Below, one piece after another: positions 43,120 through 51,632 of a DNA stretch of 64,000 nt. This stretch comes from Chromobacterium rhizoryzae (lineage in GTDB: Bacteria; Pseudomonadota; Gammaproteobacteria; Burkholderiales; Chromobacteriaceae). The stretch's first letter is position 1. Every line of letters starts with the position of its first letter. Under the pieces are notes generated by a model. It worked only from the letters and a program-made list of their open reading frames with translations. It was not told the origin of the DNA and did no database searches. A program made the translations under genes and the position numbers. Where the stretch lies: NCBI RefSeq assembly GCF_020544465.1, contig NZ_CP066126.1:4650001-4714000 (forward strand), given 5' to 3'.

Positions 43120-44031
43120 ATGAGCCAGCCGCGCGTCAATGATGTCAAAGCCTTTCTCTTGGACCTGCAAGACCGCATTTGCGCGGCGCTGGAGCAGGCC
43201 GACGGCGGCGCTCAATTCGTCGAAGACGCCTGGCAGCGTCCGGGCGGAGGCGGCGGACGCAGCCGGGTCCTGACCAAGGGCGCGCTGTTCGAGCAGGCCG
43301 GCGTCAACTTCTCCCATGTCCACGGTGACGCGCTGCCCGCCTCCGCCACCGCCCACCGGCCGGAGCTGGCCGGCCGCGGCTTCCAGGCCATGGGCGTGTC
43401 GCTGGTGATCCATCCGGAAAACCCGCACATTCCCACCAGCCACGCCAATGTCCGCTTCTTCATCGCGGAAAAAGAAGGGGAAACGCCGGTATGGTGGTTC
43501 GGCGGCGGTTTCGACCTGACCCCGTTCTACCCGGTGGAGGCCGACGTGGTGCACTGGCACCGCGTGGCCCGCGATGTGTGCCTGCCTTTCGGCGAACAGG
43601 TCTACCCGGACTACAAGCGCTGGTGCGACGAGTACTTCTTCCTGAAGCACCGCAACGAGGCGCGCGGCATCGGCGGCCTGTTCTTCGACGATCTGAACGC
43701 CTGGGGCTTCGATTCCTGTTTCCGCTTCATGCAGGCGGTGGGCAAGGGCTTCACCGACGCCTACCTGCCCATCGTCGAGCGCCGCAAAGGCGATAGCTGG
43801 GGCCACCGCGAACGTCAGTTCCAGCTTTATCGCCGCGGCCGCTATGTTGAATTCAATCTGGTTTGGGACCGCGGCACCCTGTTCGGTCTGCAGTCCGGGG
43901 GACGCACCGAATCCATCCTGATGTCGATGCCGCCGCTGGCGCGCTGGGAGTACGATTATCAGCCGGAGCCGGGCAGCCCGGAAGCGGCGCTGACCGAGCA
44001 CTTTCTGGCCCCGCGCGACTGGCTGGCCTAA
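43120..44031 (+). CDS. hemF: oxygen-dependent coproporphyrinogen III oxidase
   Basis: 303 residues, usual for HemF. It decarboxylates coproporphyrinogen III to protoporphyrinogen IX in heme synthesis, using O2. Conserved stretches are GGGGGRSRVLTKGALFEQAGVN, NPHIPTSHANVRFF, WWFGGGFDLTPFYP, GIGGLFFDDL and YVEFNLVWDRGTLFGLQSGGR. ATG 43120 follows AGGAT by 7 bases; the open frame upstream is not coding. Confidence 0.94.
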   Translation: MSQPRVNDVKAFLLDLQDRICAALEQADGGAQFVEDAWQRPGGGGGRSRVLTKGALFEQAGVNFSHVHGDALPASATAHRPELAGRGFQAMGVSLVIHPENPHIPTSHANVRFFIAEKEGETPVWWFGGGFDLTPFYPVEADVVHWHRVARDVCLPFGEQVYPDYKRWCDEYFFLKHRNEARGIGGLFFDDLNAWGFDSCFRFMQAVGKGFTDAYLPIVERRKGDSWGHRERQFQLYRRGRYVEFNLVWDRGTLFGLQSGGRTESILMSMPPLARWEYDYQPEPGSPEAALTEHFLAPRDWLA

Positions 44032-44158
44032 GCGCCGCGGCCAAGCCGGATGCCGCCGCTTTCTCCAGCCCGCACATGAGTTTAGCCAATCACAAGGACG
44101 GCGAAATCGGGTATCCTTGCGCAGCTGTCCATAATAATCCAATGACTATCCGTTCCGC

Positions 44159-45829
44159 ATGAATCAACCCCATTTTTCGGCCGGGCGCTCCGGCCCCGCC
44201 GCCCGTCCCTGGCTGGAGCCGGCGCTGTGGCTGCTGTTCGCCGTCGTCTGGTTCGGCTCCCTCGGCTACCGCGGGCTGATTCACGCCGACGAGGGCCGCT
44301 ACGCCACGCTGTCGCTGTTCATGTTGCACAGCGGCGACTGGATCACGCCGCGGCTGAACGGCCTGCTGTATTTCGAAAAACCGGCGCTGCAATATTGGAT
44401 GGGCGCGCTGAGTTTCGCCGCCTTCGGCGTCAACGAGTTCGCCGCCCGCTTCTGGCCCGGCCTGACCGGCTTCTTGACGGTGGCGATGTGCGGCTTCACC
44501 GCGCGCCGGCTGTGGGGCGTCGACGCCGGCCGCTACGCGGCGCTGGCCGCCGGCAGCTGCGCCTGGATCGTGGCCAACAGTCATTTCCTGTCTCTGGACA
44601 TGGGCGTCAGCTTTTTCCTGACCGTGGCGCTGTGCAGCTTCCTGCTGGCCCAGCGCGACGACGCCGGCCCGCGCGAAACGCGCCACTGGATGTGGCTGAC
44701 CTGGGCGGCGATGGCCGCCGCCACGCTGAGCAAGGGCTTGATAGGTCTGCTGATCCCCGGCGCCACCCTGGTCTTGTACAGCCTGCTCAACTGGCAATGG
44801 GGCTTCTGGAAACGCATGCACTGGCTGAGCGGCCTGGCGCTGTTCCTGCTGCTGACCGCGCCCTGGTTCATCCTGGTGTCCCAGCGCAATCCCGACTTCG
44901 CGCATTTCTTCTTCATCCGCGAGCACCTGGAGCGCTTCCTCACCACCGAGCACAAGCGCACCGGCGCGCCGTGGTATTTCGTGCCCTATCTGCTGCTGGG
45001 CCTGCTGCCCTGGACCAGCCTGCTGCCGGCGCTGTGCCGCGACGGCTGGCGCGAGCCGGGCGCGCGGCTGCGCGCCGGCCGCCTGCTGCTGATCTGGTCG
45101 GTCTTCATCTTCGCCTTTTTCAGCAAGTCCAGTTCCAAGCTGCCGTCCTACATCCTGCCGCTGTTCCCGGCGCTGGCGCTGCTGCTGGCGCCCACCTTGC
45201 AGCGCATGCCGGCCGCCGCGCTGAAGAAGCACCTGCTGCCGGCGCTGCTGCTGTGGCTGGCAGCGCTTGGTCTTTACCCCTTCGTCGACCATTTCGCGTC
45301 CGAGGACATCCCGCTCGACGTGCTGCACGGCTTCGCCCATTTCGTCGTCGCCGCCGCGCTGCTGTTCCTGGTCTGCGCCGTCGTCGCCTGGCGTTTGCTG
45401 GGCCGCGAGCGCAAACTGGCCGCGCTGTGCTGGCTGGCCTTCGGCAGCCTGCTCGCCGTCAGCGTCGCCGCCGCCGGCCATGACAGCTACGGCAAGCTGA
45501 AGGGCAGCAAGGACATCGTGGCCCAGATTCAGCCTTATCTGCGCGCGGACACGCCGGTGTTCTCGGTGCGCTACTACGATCAGACCTTCCCCTTCTACCT
45601 GGGCCGCCCGGTCACCCTGGTGCAGTTCGTCGACGAGTTCGAGTTCGGCGAGGGTCAGGAGCCGCAGCGCTGGATGCCGCGGCTGGAACAATTCGTCGCC
45701 GCCTGGAAGGCCGCGCCGCGCGCGCTGGCGATGACCGACCCCGCCACCTATCAGGAACTGCAAGCCCAGGGCCTGCCGATGCGGGTGGTCTACCAAGATC
45801 CGCGCCGCCTCGTCGTGGCCAAGCCGTGA
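44159..45829 (+). CDS. arnT: ArnT-type Ara4N transferase (GT39/GT83 family)
   Basis: 556 residues with about 12 membrane helices. ArnT moves 4-amino-4-deoxy-L-arabinose from undecaprenyl phosphate to lipid A. The catalytic periplasmic loop has the acidic HADEGRYATLS, and LLYFEKPALQYW, TLSKGLIGLLIPG and IREHLERFLTTEHKR match the ArnT pattern. It heads the arn operon here (in E. coli arnT follows arnD), 28 bp before the arnE-like gene. A glycosyltransferase of the same family with another sugar is possible, but the neighbours make ArnT most likely. Confidence 0.84.
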   Translation: MNQPHFSAGRSGPAARPWLEPALWLLFAVVWFGSLGYRGLIHADEGRYATLSLFMLHSGDWITPRLNGLLYFEKPALQYWMGALSFAAFGVNEFAARFWPGLTGFLTVAMCGFTARRLWGVDAGRYAALAAGSCAWIVANSHFLSLDMGVSFFLTVALCSFLLAQRDDAGPRETRHWMWLTWAAMAAATLSKGLIGLLIPGATLVLYSLLNWQWGFWKRMHWLSGLALFLLLTAPWFILVSQRNPDFAHFFFIREHLERFLTTEHKRTGAPWYFVPYLLLGLLPWTSLLPALCRDGWREPGARLRAGRLLLIWSVFIFAFFSKSSSKLPSYILPLFPALALLLAPTLQRMPAAALKKHLLPALLLWLAALGLYPFVDHFASEDIPLDVLHGFAHFVVAAALLFLVCAVVAWRLLGRERKLAALCWLAFGSLLAVSVAAAGHDSYGKLKGSKDIVAQIQPYLRADTPVFSVRYYDQTFPFYLGRPVTLVQFVDEFEFGEGQEPQRWMPRLEQFVAAWKAAPRALAMTDPATYQELQAQGLPMRVVYQDPRRLVVAKP

Positions 45830-45857
45830 AACCGCCAACCTTTGGACCCCTTCTAAT

Positions 45858-46229
45858 ATGAAGTTGATCGAATTCGGCCTGATTCTGCTCGGCGTGCTGC
45901 TCAACGCCGCCGCCCAGCTATGCTTGAAGGCCGGCGTGCGCCAAATCGGCCACTTTGACTTTTCCGCCGCCAACGTGTTGCCGATAGGCTGGTCGCTCGC
46001 CACCAATCTGCCCATCGTCGGCGGCCTGTCCTGCTACGTGGTCAGCGTGGTGGTCTGGATCATGGCGCTGTCGCGGGTAGAGGTCAGCATCGCTTATCCC
46101 ATGCTGTCCATCGGCTACGTGGTCAACGCGCTGCTGGCCTATTGGCTGTTCGGCGAGGCCTTGAGCGCGCAGAAACTGATCGGCATCGGCGTCATCATCA
46201 TCGGCGTGGTGCTGGTGGCGCGTAGTTAA
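45858..46229 (+). CDS. arnE: ArnE-type small multidrug-resistance-like flippase subunit
   Basis: 123 residues, four membrane helices of the SMR/EamA type (LLNAAAQLCLKAGVRQIGHF; CYVVSVVVWIMALSRVEVSIAYPMLSIGYV; the end IGIGVIIIGVVLVA). In E. coli ArnE and ArnF together flip Ara4N-undecaprenyl phosphate across the inner membrane. Only this one subunit is in the operon, so it may work as a homodimer or pair with a distant partner. A 122-bp inverted-repeat element separates it from arnB. Confidence 0.82.
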   Translation: MKLIEFGLILLGVLLNAAAQLCLKAGVRQIGHFDFSAANVLPIGWSLATNLPIVGGLSCYVVSVVVWIMALSRVEVSIAYPMLSIGYVVNALLAYWLFGEALSAQKLIGIGVIIIGVVLVARS

Positions 46230-46240
46230 GGCTTATTTTT

Positions 46241-46362
46241 GCCACGGAAACACACGGAATGACACGGAAAATAAAACGCCCGCTCAGCAGCCGACAAGAT
46301 TCAATGGCGCAAAACGAATTTGAATGACTGTTTTTGTCCGTGCCTCCGTGTGCTTCCGTGGC
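46241..46362. repeat. inverted-repeat element inside the arn operon
   Basis: Left arm GCCACGGAAACACACGGA and right arm TCCGTGTGCTTCCGTGGC match at 17 of 18 when reverse-complemented. Each arm continues with another CACGGA unit, so the arms are themselves built of CACGGA repeats. The middle (~50 bp) shows no coding sign and is less GC-rich than the operon. Such CACGGAA-rich palindromes occur in many proteobacterial genomes. Confidence 0.7.
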
Positions 46363-46381
46363 TAATTTTCAGGGTTTGAAT

Positions 46382-47509
46382 ATGGATTTTCTACCGTTTA
46401 CCCGCCCGGACATCGACGAAGCCACCATCGCCGCCGTCGGCGAGGTGCTGCGCTCCGGCTGGATCACCACCGGTCCCAAGTCCCGCCAACTGGAAGCCGA
46501 GTTGTCCGCCCACGTCGGCGGCCGCCCGGTGCGGGTGGTGGCCTCCGCCACCGCCGCGCTGGAAATGGCCTTGCAGGTGGCCGGCGTCGGCCCCGGCGAC
46601 GAGGTGATCACCTGCCCGCTGAGCTGGGTGGCCACCGCCAACGTCATTCTCAAGGTGGGCGCCAAGCCGGTGTTCGTCGACGCCGACCGCGCCAGCCGCA
46701 ATATCGATCTGGACCTGGCGGAACGGGCGATCACGCCGCGCACCCGCGCCATCATCCCGGTGGACCTGGCCGGCCTGCCGGTGGATCGCGACCGCCTGTA
46801 CGACATCGCCAAGCGCCACCGTCTGCGCGTGGTGGAGGACGCCGCCCAGTCCATGGGCGCCAACTGGCGCGGCCGCCGCATCGGCAGCGACGGCGATCTG
46901 GTGTCCTTCAGCTTCCACGCCAACAAGAACATGACCAGCGGCGAAGGCGGCTGCCTGGTGCTGAACGACGAGAACGAGGCGCGCCTGTTCGAGAAGCTGC
47001 GGCTGCAGGGCGTGACCCGCCACGCCGACGGCGGCATGGACGTGGACGTGCTGGGCGGCAAGTCCAATATGACCGACATCGCCGCCGCCATCGGCCTGGG
47101 CCAACTGCCGCGGCTGGAAGGCTTCAACGCCCGCCGCCGCGAACTGGCCGCGCTGTATTTCCGCCATTTCGACCGCGAGCTGGGCTGCGAGCTGCCGCTG
47201 GAGGACATGGCCCAGAGCAACTGGCATATGTTCCAGCCGCTGCTGCCGCTGGACCGGATGAGCATGGACCGCGGCGAATTCATCGCCCGGATGAAAGACC
47301 TGGGCATAGGCGTGGGCGTGCACTACCCCGCCATGCATTTGTTCACCCTGTTCCGCGAGATGGGCTTCCAGCCGGGCGACTTCCCGGTGGCGGAAGACAT
47401 CGGCCGCCGCACCGTCACCCTGCCGCTGTTCCCGGCTATGGCCGACGAGGACGTGGAACGCGTGTGCGCCGCCGTGAGCGGCGTGCTGAAGCCCGTGCTG
47501 AGCGTATAA
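46382..47509 (+). CDS. arnB: ArnB, UDP-Ara4O aminotransferase
   Basis: 375 residues of the DegT/DnrJ/EryC1 PLP enzymes. MDFLPFTRPDIDEATIAAV is a typical ArnB start, VVEDAAQSMGA has the PLP-ring Asp region, and SFHANKNMTSGEGG carries the Schiff-base Lys. It transfers an amino group from glutamate to UDP-4-keto-pentose to make UDP-Ara4N. ATG 46382 gives the correct start; the frame extends 16 codons into the repeat. arnC follows after 6 bp. Confidence 0.92.
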   Translation: MDFLPFTRPDIDEATIAAVGEVLRSGWITTGPKSRQLEAELSAHVGGRPVRVVASATAALEMALQVAGVGPGDEVITCPLSWVATANVILKVGAKPVFVDADRASRNIDLDLAERAITPRTRAIIPVDLAGLPVDRDRLYDIAKRHRLRVVEDAAQSMGANWRGRRIGSDGDLVSFSFHANKNMTSGEGGCLVLNDENEARLFEKLRLQGVTRHADGGMDVDVLGGKSNMTDIAAAIGLGQLPRLEGFNARRRELAALYFRHFDRELGCELPLEDMAQSNWHMFQPLLPLDRMSMDRGEFIARMKDLGIGVGVHYPAMHLFTLFREMGFQPGDFPVAEDIGRRTVTLPLFPAMADEDVERVCAAVSGVLKPVLSV

Positions 47510-47515
47510 AACATT

Positions 47516-48463
47516 ATGAAAAGCGTAATCGATCTTTCCGTCGTCATCCCGGTATACAACGAGCAGGACGTGCTGCCGGCGCTGTTCGACCGCCTCTACC
47601 CGGCGCTGGACGCGCTGGGCGTGCGTTATGAAGTCGTCTTCGTCAACGACGGCAGCCGCGACAAGAGTCCGGCCATGCTCGCCGCGCAGTTCGACCTGCG
47701 CCCGGACGTGACCCGGGTGGTGCTGTTCAACGGCAATTTCGGCCAGCATCGCGCCATCCTGGCCGGCTTCGAATACAGCCGCGGCGAGCGGGTGGTGACG
47801 CTGGACGCCGACCTGCAGAACCCGCCGGAGGACATCAAGCTGCTGCTGGCGGAAATGGACAAGGGACACGACTACGTCGGCTCCATCCGCCGCCAGCGCA
47901 ACGACAGCCTGTGGCGCCATCTGGCCAGCCGCGCGATGAACCGCCTGCGCGAGAAGCTGACCCGCATCAAGATGACCGACCAGGGCTGCATGATGCGCGC
48001 CTACAGCCGCCGCATCATCGACACCATCAATCAGTGCAACGAACTGCACACCTTCATCCCGGCGCTGGCCTATCAGTTCGCGCAGAACCCGACCGAAGTC
48101 ACCGTCGGCCATGAAGAGCGCTTCGCCGGCGAATCCAAGTATTCGCTGTACAGCCTGATCCGCCTGAACTTCGACCTGATGACCGGCTTCTCCATCGTGC
48201 CGCTGCAGCTGTTCTCGCTGCTGGGCATGCTGGTTTCCGCCGGCTCCGGCGTGCTGGTGGTCTATCTGGTGCTGCGCCGCCTCATCGTTGGACCGGAAGT
48301 GGGCGGCCTGTTCACCCTGTTCGCCATCGCCTTCTTGCTGATCGGCATCGCGCTGTTCGGCATCGGCCTGCTTGGCGAATACATCGGCCGCATCTACCAA
48401 GAAGTGCGGGACAGACCGCGCTATGTGATCGGCGCGGTGCTGGAGCAAAAGGACAAGCCATGA
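47516..48463 (+). CDS. arnC: ArnC, undecaprenyl-phosphate Ara4FN transferase
   Basis: 315 residues: a GT2 catalytic domain (VVIPVYNEQDVLPALFDRLY; FVNDGSRDKS; VVTLDADLQNPPEDI with the metal-binding DAD) and two C-terminal membrane helices (about 235-258, 270-295). It links formylated Ara4N to undecaprenyl phosphate on the cytoplasmic face. It overlaps the next gene by 4 bases (ATGA). Confidence 0.92.
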   Translation: MKSVIDLSVVIPVYNEQDVLPALFDRLYPALDALGVRYEVVFVNDGSRDKSPAMLAAQFDLRPDVTRVVLFNGNFGQHRAILAGFEYSRGERVVTLDADLQNPPEDIKLLLAEMDKGHDYVGSIRRQRNDSLWRHLASRAMNRLREKLTRIKMTDQGCMMRAYSRRIIDTINQCNELHTFIPALAYQFAQNPTEVTVGHEERFAGESKYSLYSLIRLNFDLMTGFSIVPLQLFSLLGMLVSAGSGVLVVYLVLRRLIVGPEVGGLFTLFAIAFLLIGIALFGIGLLGEYIGRIYQEVRDRPRYVIGAVLEQKDKP

Positions 48464-49362
48464 AAGCCGTGGTCTTCGCTTATCACAATGTCGGCGTGCG
48501 CTGCCTGAAGGCGCTGATCGGCGGCGGCGTGGAAGTGGCGCTGGTGGTCACCCACCGCGACAATCCCAAGGAAAACATCTGGTTCGCCAGCGTGGAGCAA
48601 GTCGCCCGCGACTACGGCATTCCGGTGATCACCCCGGACGACCCGAACACGCCGGAAACGCTGGCCCAAGTGCAGGCCGCGCGGCCGGACTTCCTGTTCT
48701 CTTTTTATTACCGCCACATGCTGAAGGCCCCGCTGCTGGAATCCGCGGCGCGCGGCGCCTTCAATATGCACGGCTCGCTGCTGCCCAAATACCGCGGCCG
48801 GGTGCCGATCAACTGGGCCATCATCCACGGCGAAACCGAAACCGGCGCCAGCTTGCACGTGATGAACGTCAAACCGGACAACGGCCCCGTCGTCGACCAG
48901 ATGGCGGTGCCCATTCTGCCGGACGACAACGCCGACGAAGTGTTCGCCAAGGTCACCGTAGCCGCGGAAATGGTGCTGGCCCGCAGCCTGCCGGCCCTGC
49001 TCGCCGGTCAGACCGAGTTCCGCCGGCAGGACTTGAGCCAGGGCGGCTATTTCGGCGGCCGCAAGCCGGAAGACGGCCGCATCGATCCGCGGGCCGGCGC
49101 CGCCCAGCTGCACAACTTCGTGCGCGCGCTGACCCACCCGTTCCCGGGCGCCTTCGCCGACACCGAAGGCGGACGGCTGGTGATCTGGAAAACCCTGCGC
49201 GCCGGCGGCCACGGCCAGCAATTGCAAGCGGCCCGGCTACACTCAGAACACGGCGCGCTGTGGCTGGACGCCGTGGACGGCGGCCGCCTGAAGGTTCTGT
49301 CCGCCACGCTGGACGGCGCGGCGCTGGATCCGGCGACGGCGGTGGCGCTGACGCTGGCCTGA
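48460..49362 (+). CDS. arnA: ArnA formyltransferase, stand-alone domain
   Basis: 300 residues, matching only the N-terminal formyltransferase half of the bifunctional E. coli ArnA (660 residues). The catalytic triad is present at the same positions: Asn102 and His104 in FNMHGSLLPKYRGR and Asp140 in NVKPDNGPVVDQM. It formylates UDP-Ara4N using 10-formyl-tetrahydrofolate. The decarboxylase half is encoded by the next gene, 68 bp on. Confidence 0.9.
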   Translation: MKAVVFAYHNVGVRCLKALIGGGVEVALVVTHRDNPKENIWFASVEQVARDYGIPVITPDDPNTPETLAQVQAARPDFLFSFYYRHMLKAPLLESAARGAFNMHGSLLPKYRGRVPINWAIIHGETETGASLHVMNVKPDNGPVVDQMAVPILPDDNADEVFAKVTVAAEMVLARSLPALLAGQTEFRRQDLSQGGYFGGRKPEDGRIDPRAGAAQLHNFVRALTHPFPGAFADTEGGRLVIWKTLRAGGHGQQLQAARLHSEHGALWLDAVDGGRLKVLSATLDGAALDPATAVALTLA

Positions 49363-49430
49363 GGCGGCGGACTCACGGAATACACATGCAAATCACAGCT
49401 CCCTTCCGGGGGGCGATGAAGGAAATCTCA

Positions 49431-50474
49431 ATGAAAAAAGTACTGATCCTCGGCGTCAACGGCTTCATCGGCCACCACCTGACCAAGCGCATCATCGAAA
49501 CCACCGACTGGCACATCTACGGCATGGACATGCACGATGACCGCGTGGCCGAGTGGAAAGACCATCCGCGCTTCCACTTCTTCGAAGGCGACATCACCAT
49601 CAACAAGGAGTGGATCGAGTACCACGTGAAGAAGTGCGACGTGGTGCTGCCGCTGGTGGCCATCGCCACCCCGTCCACCTATGTGAACAATCCGCTGCGC
49701 GTGTTCGAGCTGGACTTCGAAGCCAACCTGCCCATCGTGCGCCAGTGCGTGCAGTACAAGAAACACCTGGTGTTCCCGTCCACCTCGGAAGTCTACGGCA
49801 TGTGCCATGACGAAGAGTTCGACCCGGAAAACTCCGAGCTGATCTGCGGCCCGATCAACAAGCCGCGCTGGATTTACTCCTGCTCCAAACAGCTGATGGA
49901 CCGCGTGATCCACGCCTACGGCATGCAGGAAGGCCTGAACTACACCCTGTTCCGTCCGTTCAACTGGATCGGCGGCGGCCTGGACAACATCAACACGCCG
50001 AAGGAAGGCTCCAGCCGCGTGATCACCCAGTTCCTGGGCCACATCGTGCGCGGCGAGACCATCAAGCTGGTGGACGGCGGCCATCAAAAGCGCGCCTTCA
50101 CCTATGTGGACGACGGCATCAGCGCGCTGATGAAGATCATCGAAAACCAGGACGGCAAGGCTTCCGGTCAGATCTACAATATCGGCAACCCGGCCAACAA
50201 CTACTCCATCCGCGAACTGTCCGCGATGATGCTGGACCTGGCCCGCGTCTACCCGGAATACCAGCTGAACGCCGACAAGGTGAAGATCGAGGAAACCACC
50301 TCCGGCGCTTACTACGGCAAAGGCTATCAGGACGTGCAGAACCGCGTGCCCAAGATCGCCAACACCATGGCGGACCTGGACTGGAAACCGAGCGTGACTA
50401 TGGCCGACGCGCTGCGCGGCATCTACGACTACTACCGCGACCAAGTAGCCGCCAGCCGCGACCTGTCCGAGTAA
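49431..50474 (+). CDS. ArnA UDP-glucuronate decarboxylase, stand-alone domain
   Basis: 347 residues, matching the C-terminal half of ArnA. It is a short-chain dehydrogenase/extended SDR: NAD-binding VLILGVNGFIGHHLTKRII, the FPSTSEVYGMC Thr/Ser/Glu region, and YSCSKQLMDRVI with the Y-x-x-x-K pair. It oxidatively decarboxylates UDP-glucuronate to UDP-4-keto-pentose, the first committed Ara4N step. ATG 49431 (AAGGAA 7 bases before) is preferred to the upstream in-frame ATGs at 49386 and 49416. Confidence 0.92.
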   Translation: MKKVLILGVNGFIGHHLTKRIIETTDWHIYGMDMHDDRVAEWKDHPRFHFFEGDITINKEWIEYHVKKCDVVLPLVAIATPSTYVNNPLRVFELDFEANLPIVRQCVQYKKHLVFPSTSEVYGMCHDEEFDPENSELICGPINKPRWIYSCSKQLMDRVIHAYGMQEGLNYTLFRPFNWIGGGLDNINTPKEGSSRVITQFLGHIVRGETIKLVDGGHQKRAFTYVDDGISALMKIIENQDGKASGQIYNIGNPANNYSIRELSAMMLDLARVYPEYQLNADKVKIEETTSGAYYGKGYQDVQNRVPKIANTMADLDWKPSVTMADALRGIYDYYRDQVAASRDLSE

Positions 50475-50530
50475 GCGGCTCCCGGCGCCAGGCGAGATAG
50501 AATGCCCGGCGCCGGTTTCAGAGATACCCC

Positions 50531-51430
50531 ATGAAAAAACTCGCCCTTAAAATCGACGTCGACACCTGGCGCGGCACTCGCGACGGCGTGCCGCGGCTGA
50601 TGCACATGCTGCAGCAGCATCATGCCAAGGCCACGTTTTTGTTCAGCCTGGGCCCGGACCATACCGGCCGCGCGATCAAGCGGGTGTTCCGTCCCGGCTT
50701 CCTGTCCAAGGTGTCCCGCACTTCGGTGGTGGAGCACTACGGCATCCGCACCCTGCTCTACGGCACCGTGCTGCCCGGCCCGGACATCGGCAAGCGCGAG
50801 GCGGAACTGATGCGCGAAGTGCGCGCGCAGGGCTTCGAGGTCGGCATTCACACCTGGGACCACATCAAGTGGCAGGATTACGTCGCCGGCAAGGACGCCG
50901 CCTGGACCCGCGCCGAAATGCGCAAGGCGGCCGAGCGCTTCGAACAGATCTTCGGCGAGCCGGCGCGCACCCACGGCGCGGCCGGCTGGCAGATCAACGA
51001 CGCGGCGCTGGCCTATGAGCGCGAACTGGGCATGCTTTACGCGTCCGACGGCCGCGGCAGCCACCCCTTCCAGCCGATGGACGACGCCGGCCAGCCCCTG
51101 GGCGTGCCGCAGCTGCCCACCACGCTGCCGACGCTGGACGAATTGATAGGCCTGGACGGCCTCACCGCCGACAACGTCCATCACCATATCCTGGCGCTGA
51201 CCGAAGAAGCGCCGGCCACCGGCCATGTGTACACCCTGCACGCCGAGCTGGAAGGCCTGCGTCTGGGCTATACCTTCGAGCATCTGCTGGTGGGCTGGCA
51301 AGCCCAGGGCTATCAGCTGTGCAGCTGCATCGAGCTGTTCAGCAGCCTGGACGCGGCCGCGCTGCCCGCCGGCCGCGTGGTGATGGGAGAGATTCCCGGC
51401 CGCAGCGGCACGCTGGCGCTGCAAGCCTAA
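50531..51430 (+). CDS. arnD: ArnD, Ara4FN-undecaprenyl phosphate deformylase
   Basis: 299 residues of the polysaccharide deacetylase (NodB) fold. KIDVDTWRGTRDGVPRLM supplies the metal and catalytic Asp, and EVGIHTWDHIKWQDY the paired His ligands. It removes the formyl group to leave Ara4N-undecaprenyl phosphate before export by ArnE and transfer by ArnT. It is last in the operon. A full copy of the dispersed palindrome begins at the first base after its stop codon. Confidence 0.91.
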   Translation: MKKLALKIDVDTWRGTRDGVPRLMHMLQQHHAKATFLFSLGPDHTGRAIKRVFRPGFLSKVSRTSVVEHYGIRTLLYGTVLPGPDIGKREAELMREVRAQGFEVGIHTWDHIKWQDYVAGKDAAWTRAEMRKAAERFEQIFGEPARTHGAAGWQINDAALAYERELGMLYASDGRGSHPFQPMDDAGQPLGVPQLPTTLPTLDELIGLDGLTADNVHHHILALTEEAPATGHVYTLHAELEGLRLGYTFEHLLVGWQAQGYQLCSCIELFSSLDAAALPAGRVVMGEIPGRSGTLALQA

Positions 51431-51571
51431 GAACCTGTTACGATCTGCTGCGCGTCGTGAGACGTGGCACGGTGAGTACGGCTTCGAAATGCTCATGTAC
51501 CACGCGTACATTCCGCTTTCTCAGCCGCAACGCCTTGTCTCGCCTTAGCTCGCGAGATCGTAAACACGTTC
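51431..51571 (+). repeat. dispersed palindrome family, reference copy (copy A, 141 bp)
   Basis: Ends are inverted: GAACCTGTTACGATC at the left, and the right end reads GAACGTGTTTACGATC in reverse complement. Moving inward, further pairing blocks are GAGAC/GTCTC, CGGCT/AGCCG, GAAA/TTTC and a central ATGTAC CACGC GTACAT hairpin, so the whole element is one long interrupted palindrome. It begins right after the arnD stop. Copies: 15753 (short), 29423 (reversed), 40127 (degenerate), 63553. Confidence 0.78.
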
Positions 51572-51632
51572 TAAGAACCAGTGTTCTATCTTTTAGGACT
51601 GAAACGACAGCCCACCCAGCCGCCGCCCGGTT

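Noticed and set aside
44092..44119. CAAGGA-N16-TCCTTG before arnT as a PmrA box
   Set aside because: It does not match the CTTAAG-type direct repeat of PmrA boxes, and the 6-bp arms with a long spacer are weak evidence.
46391..48448. 685-codon minus-strand frame
   Set aside because: It is antisense to arnB and arnC and is rich in His/Gln/Ala/Gly; a composition artefact.
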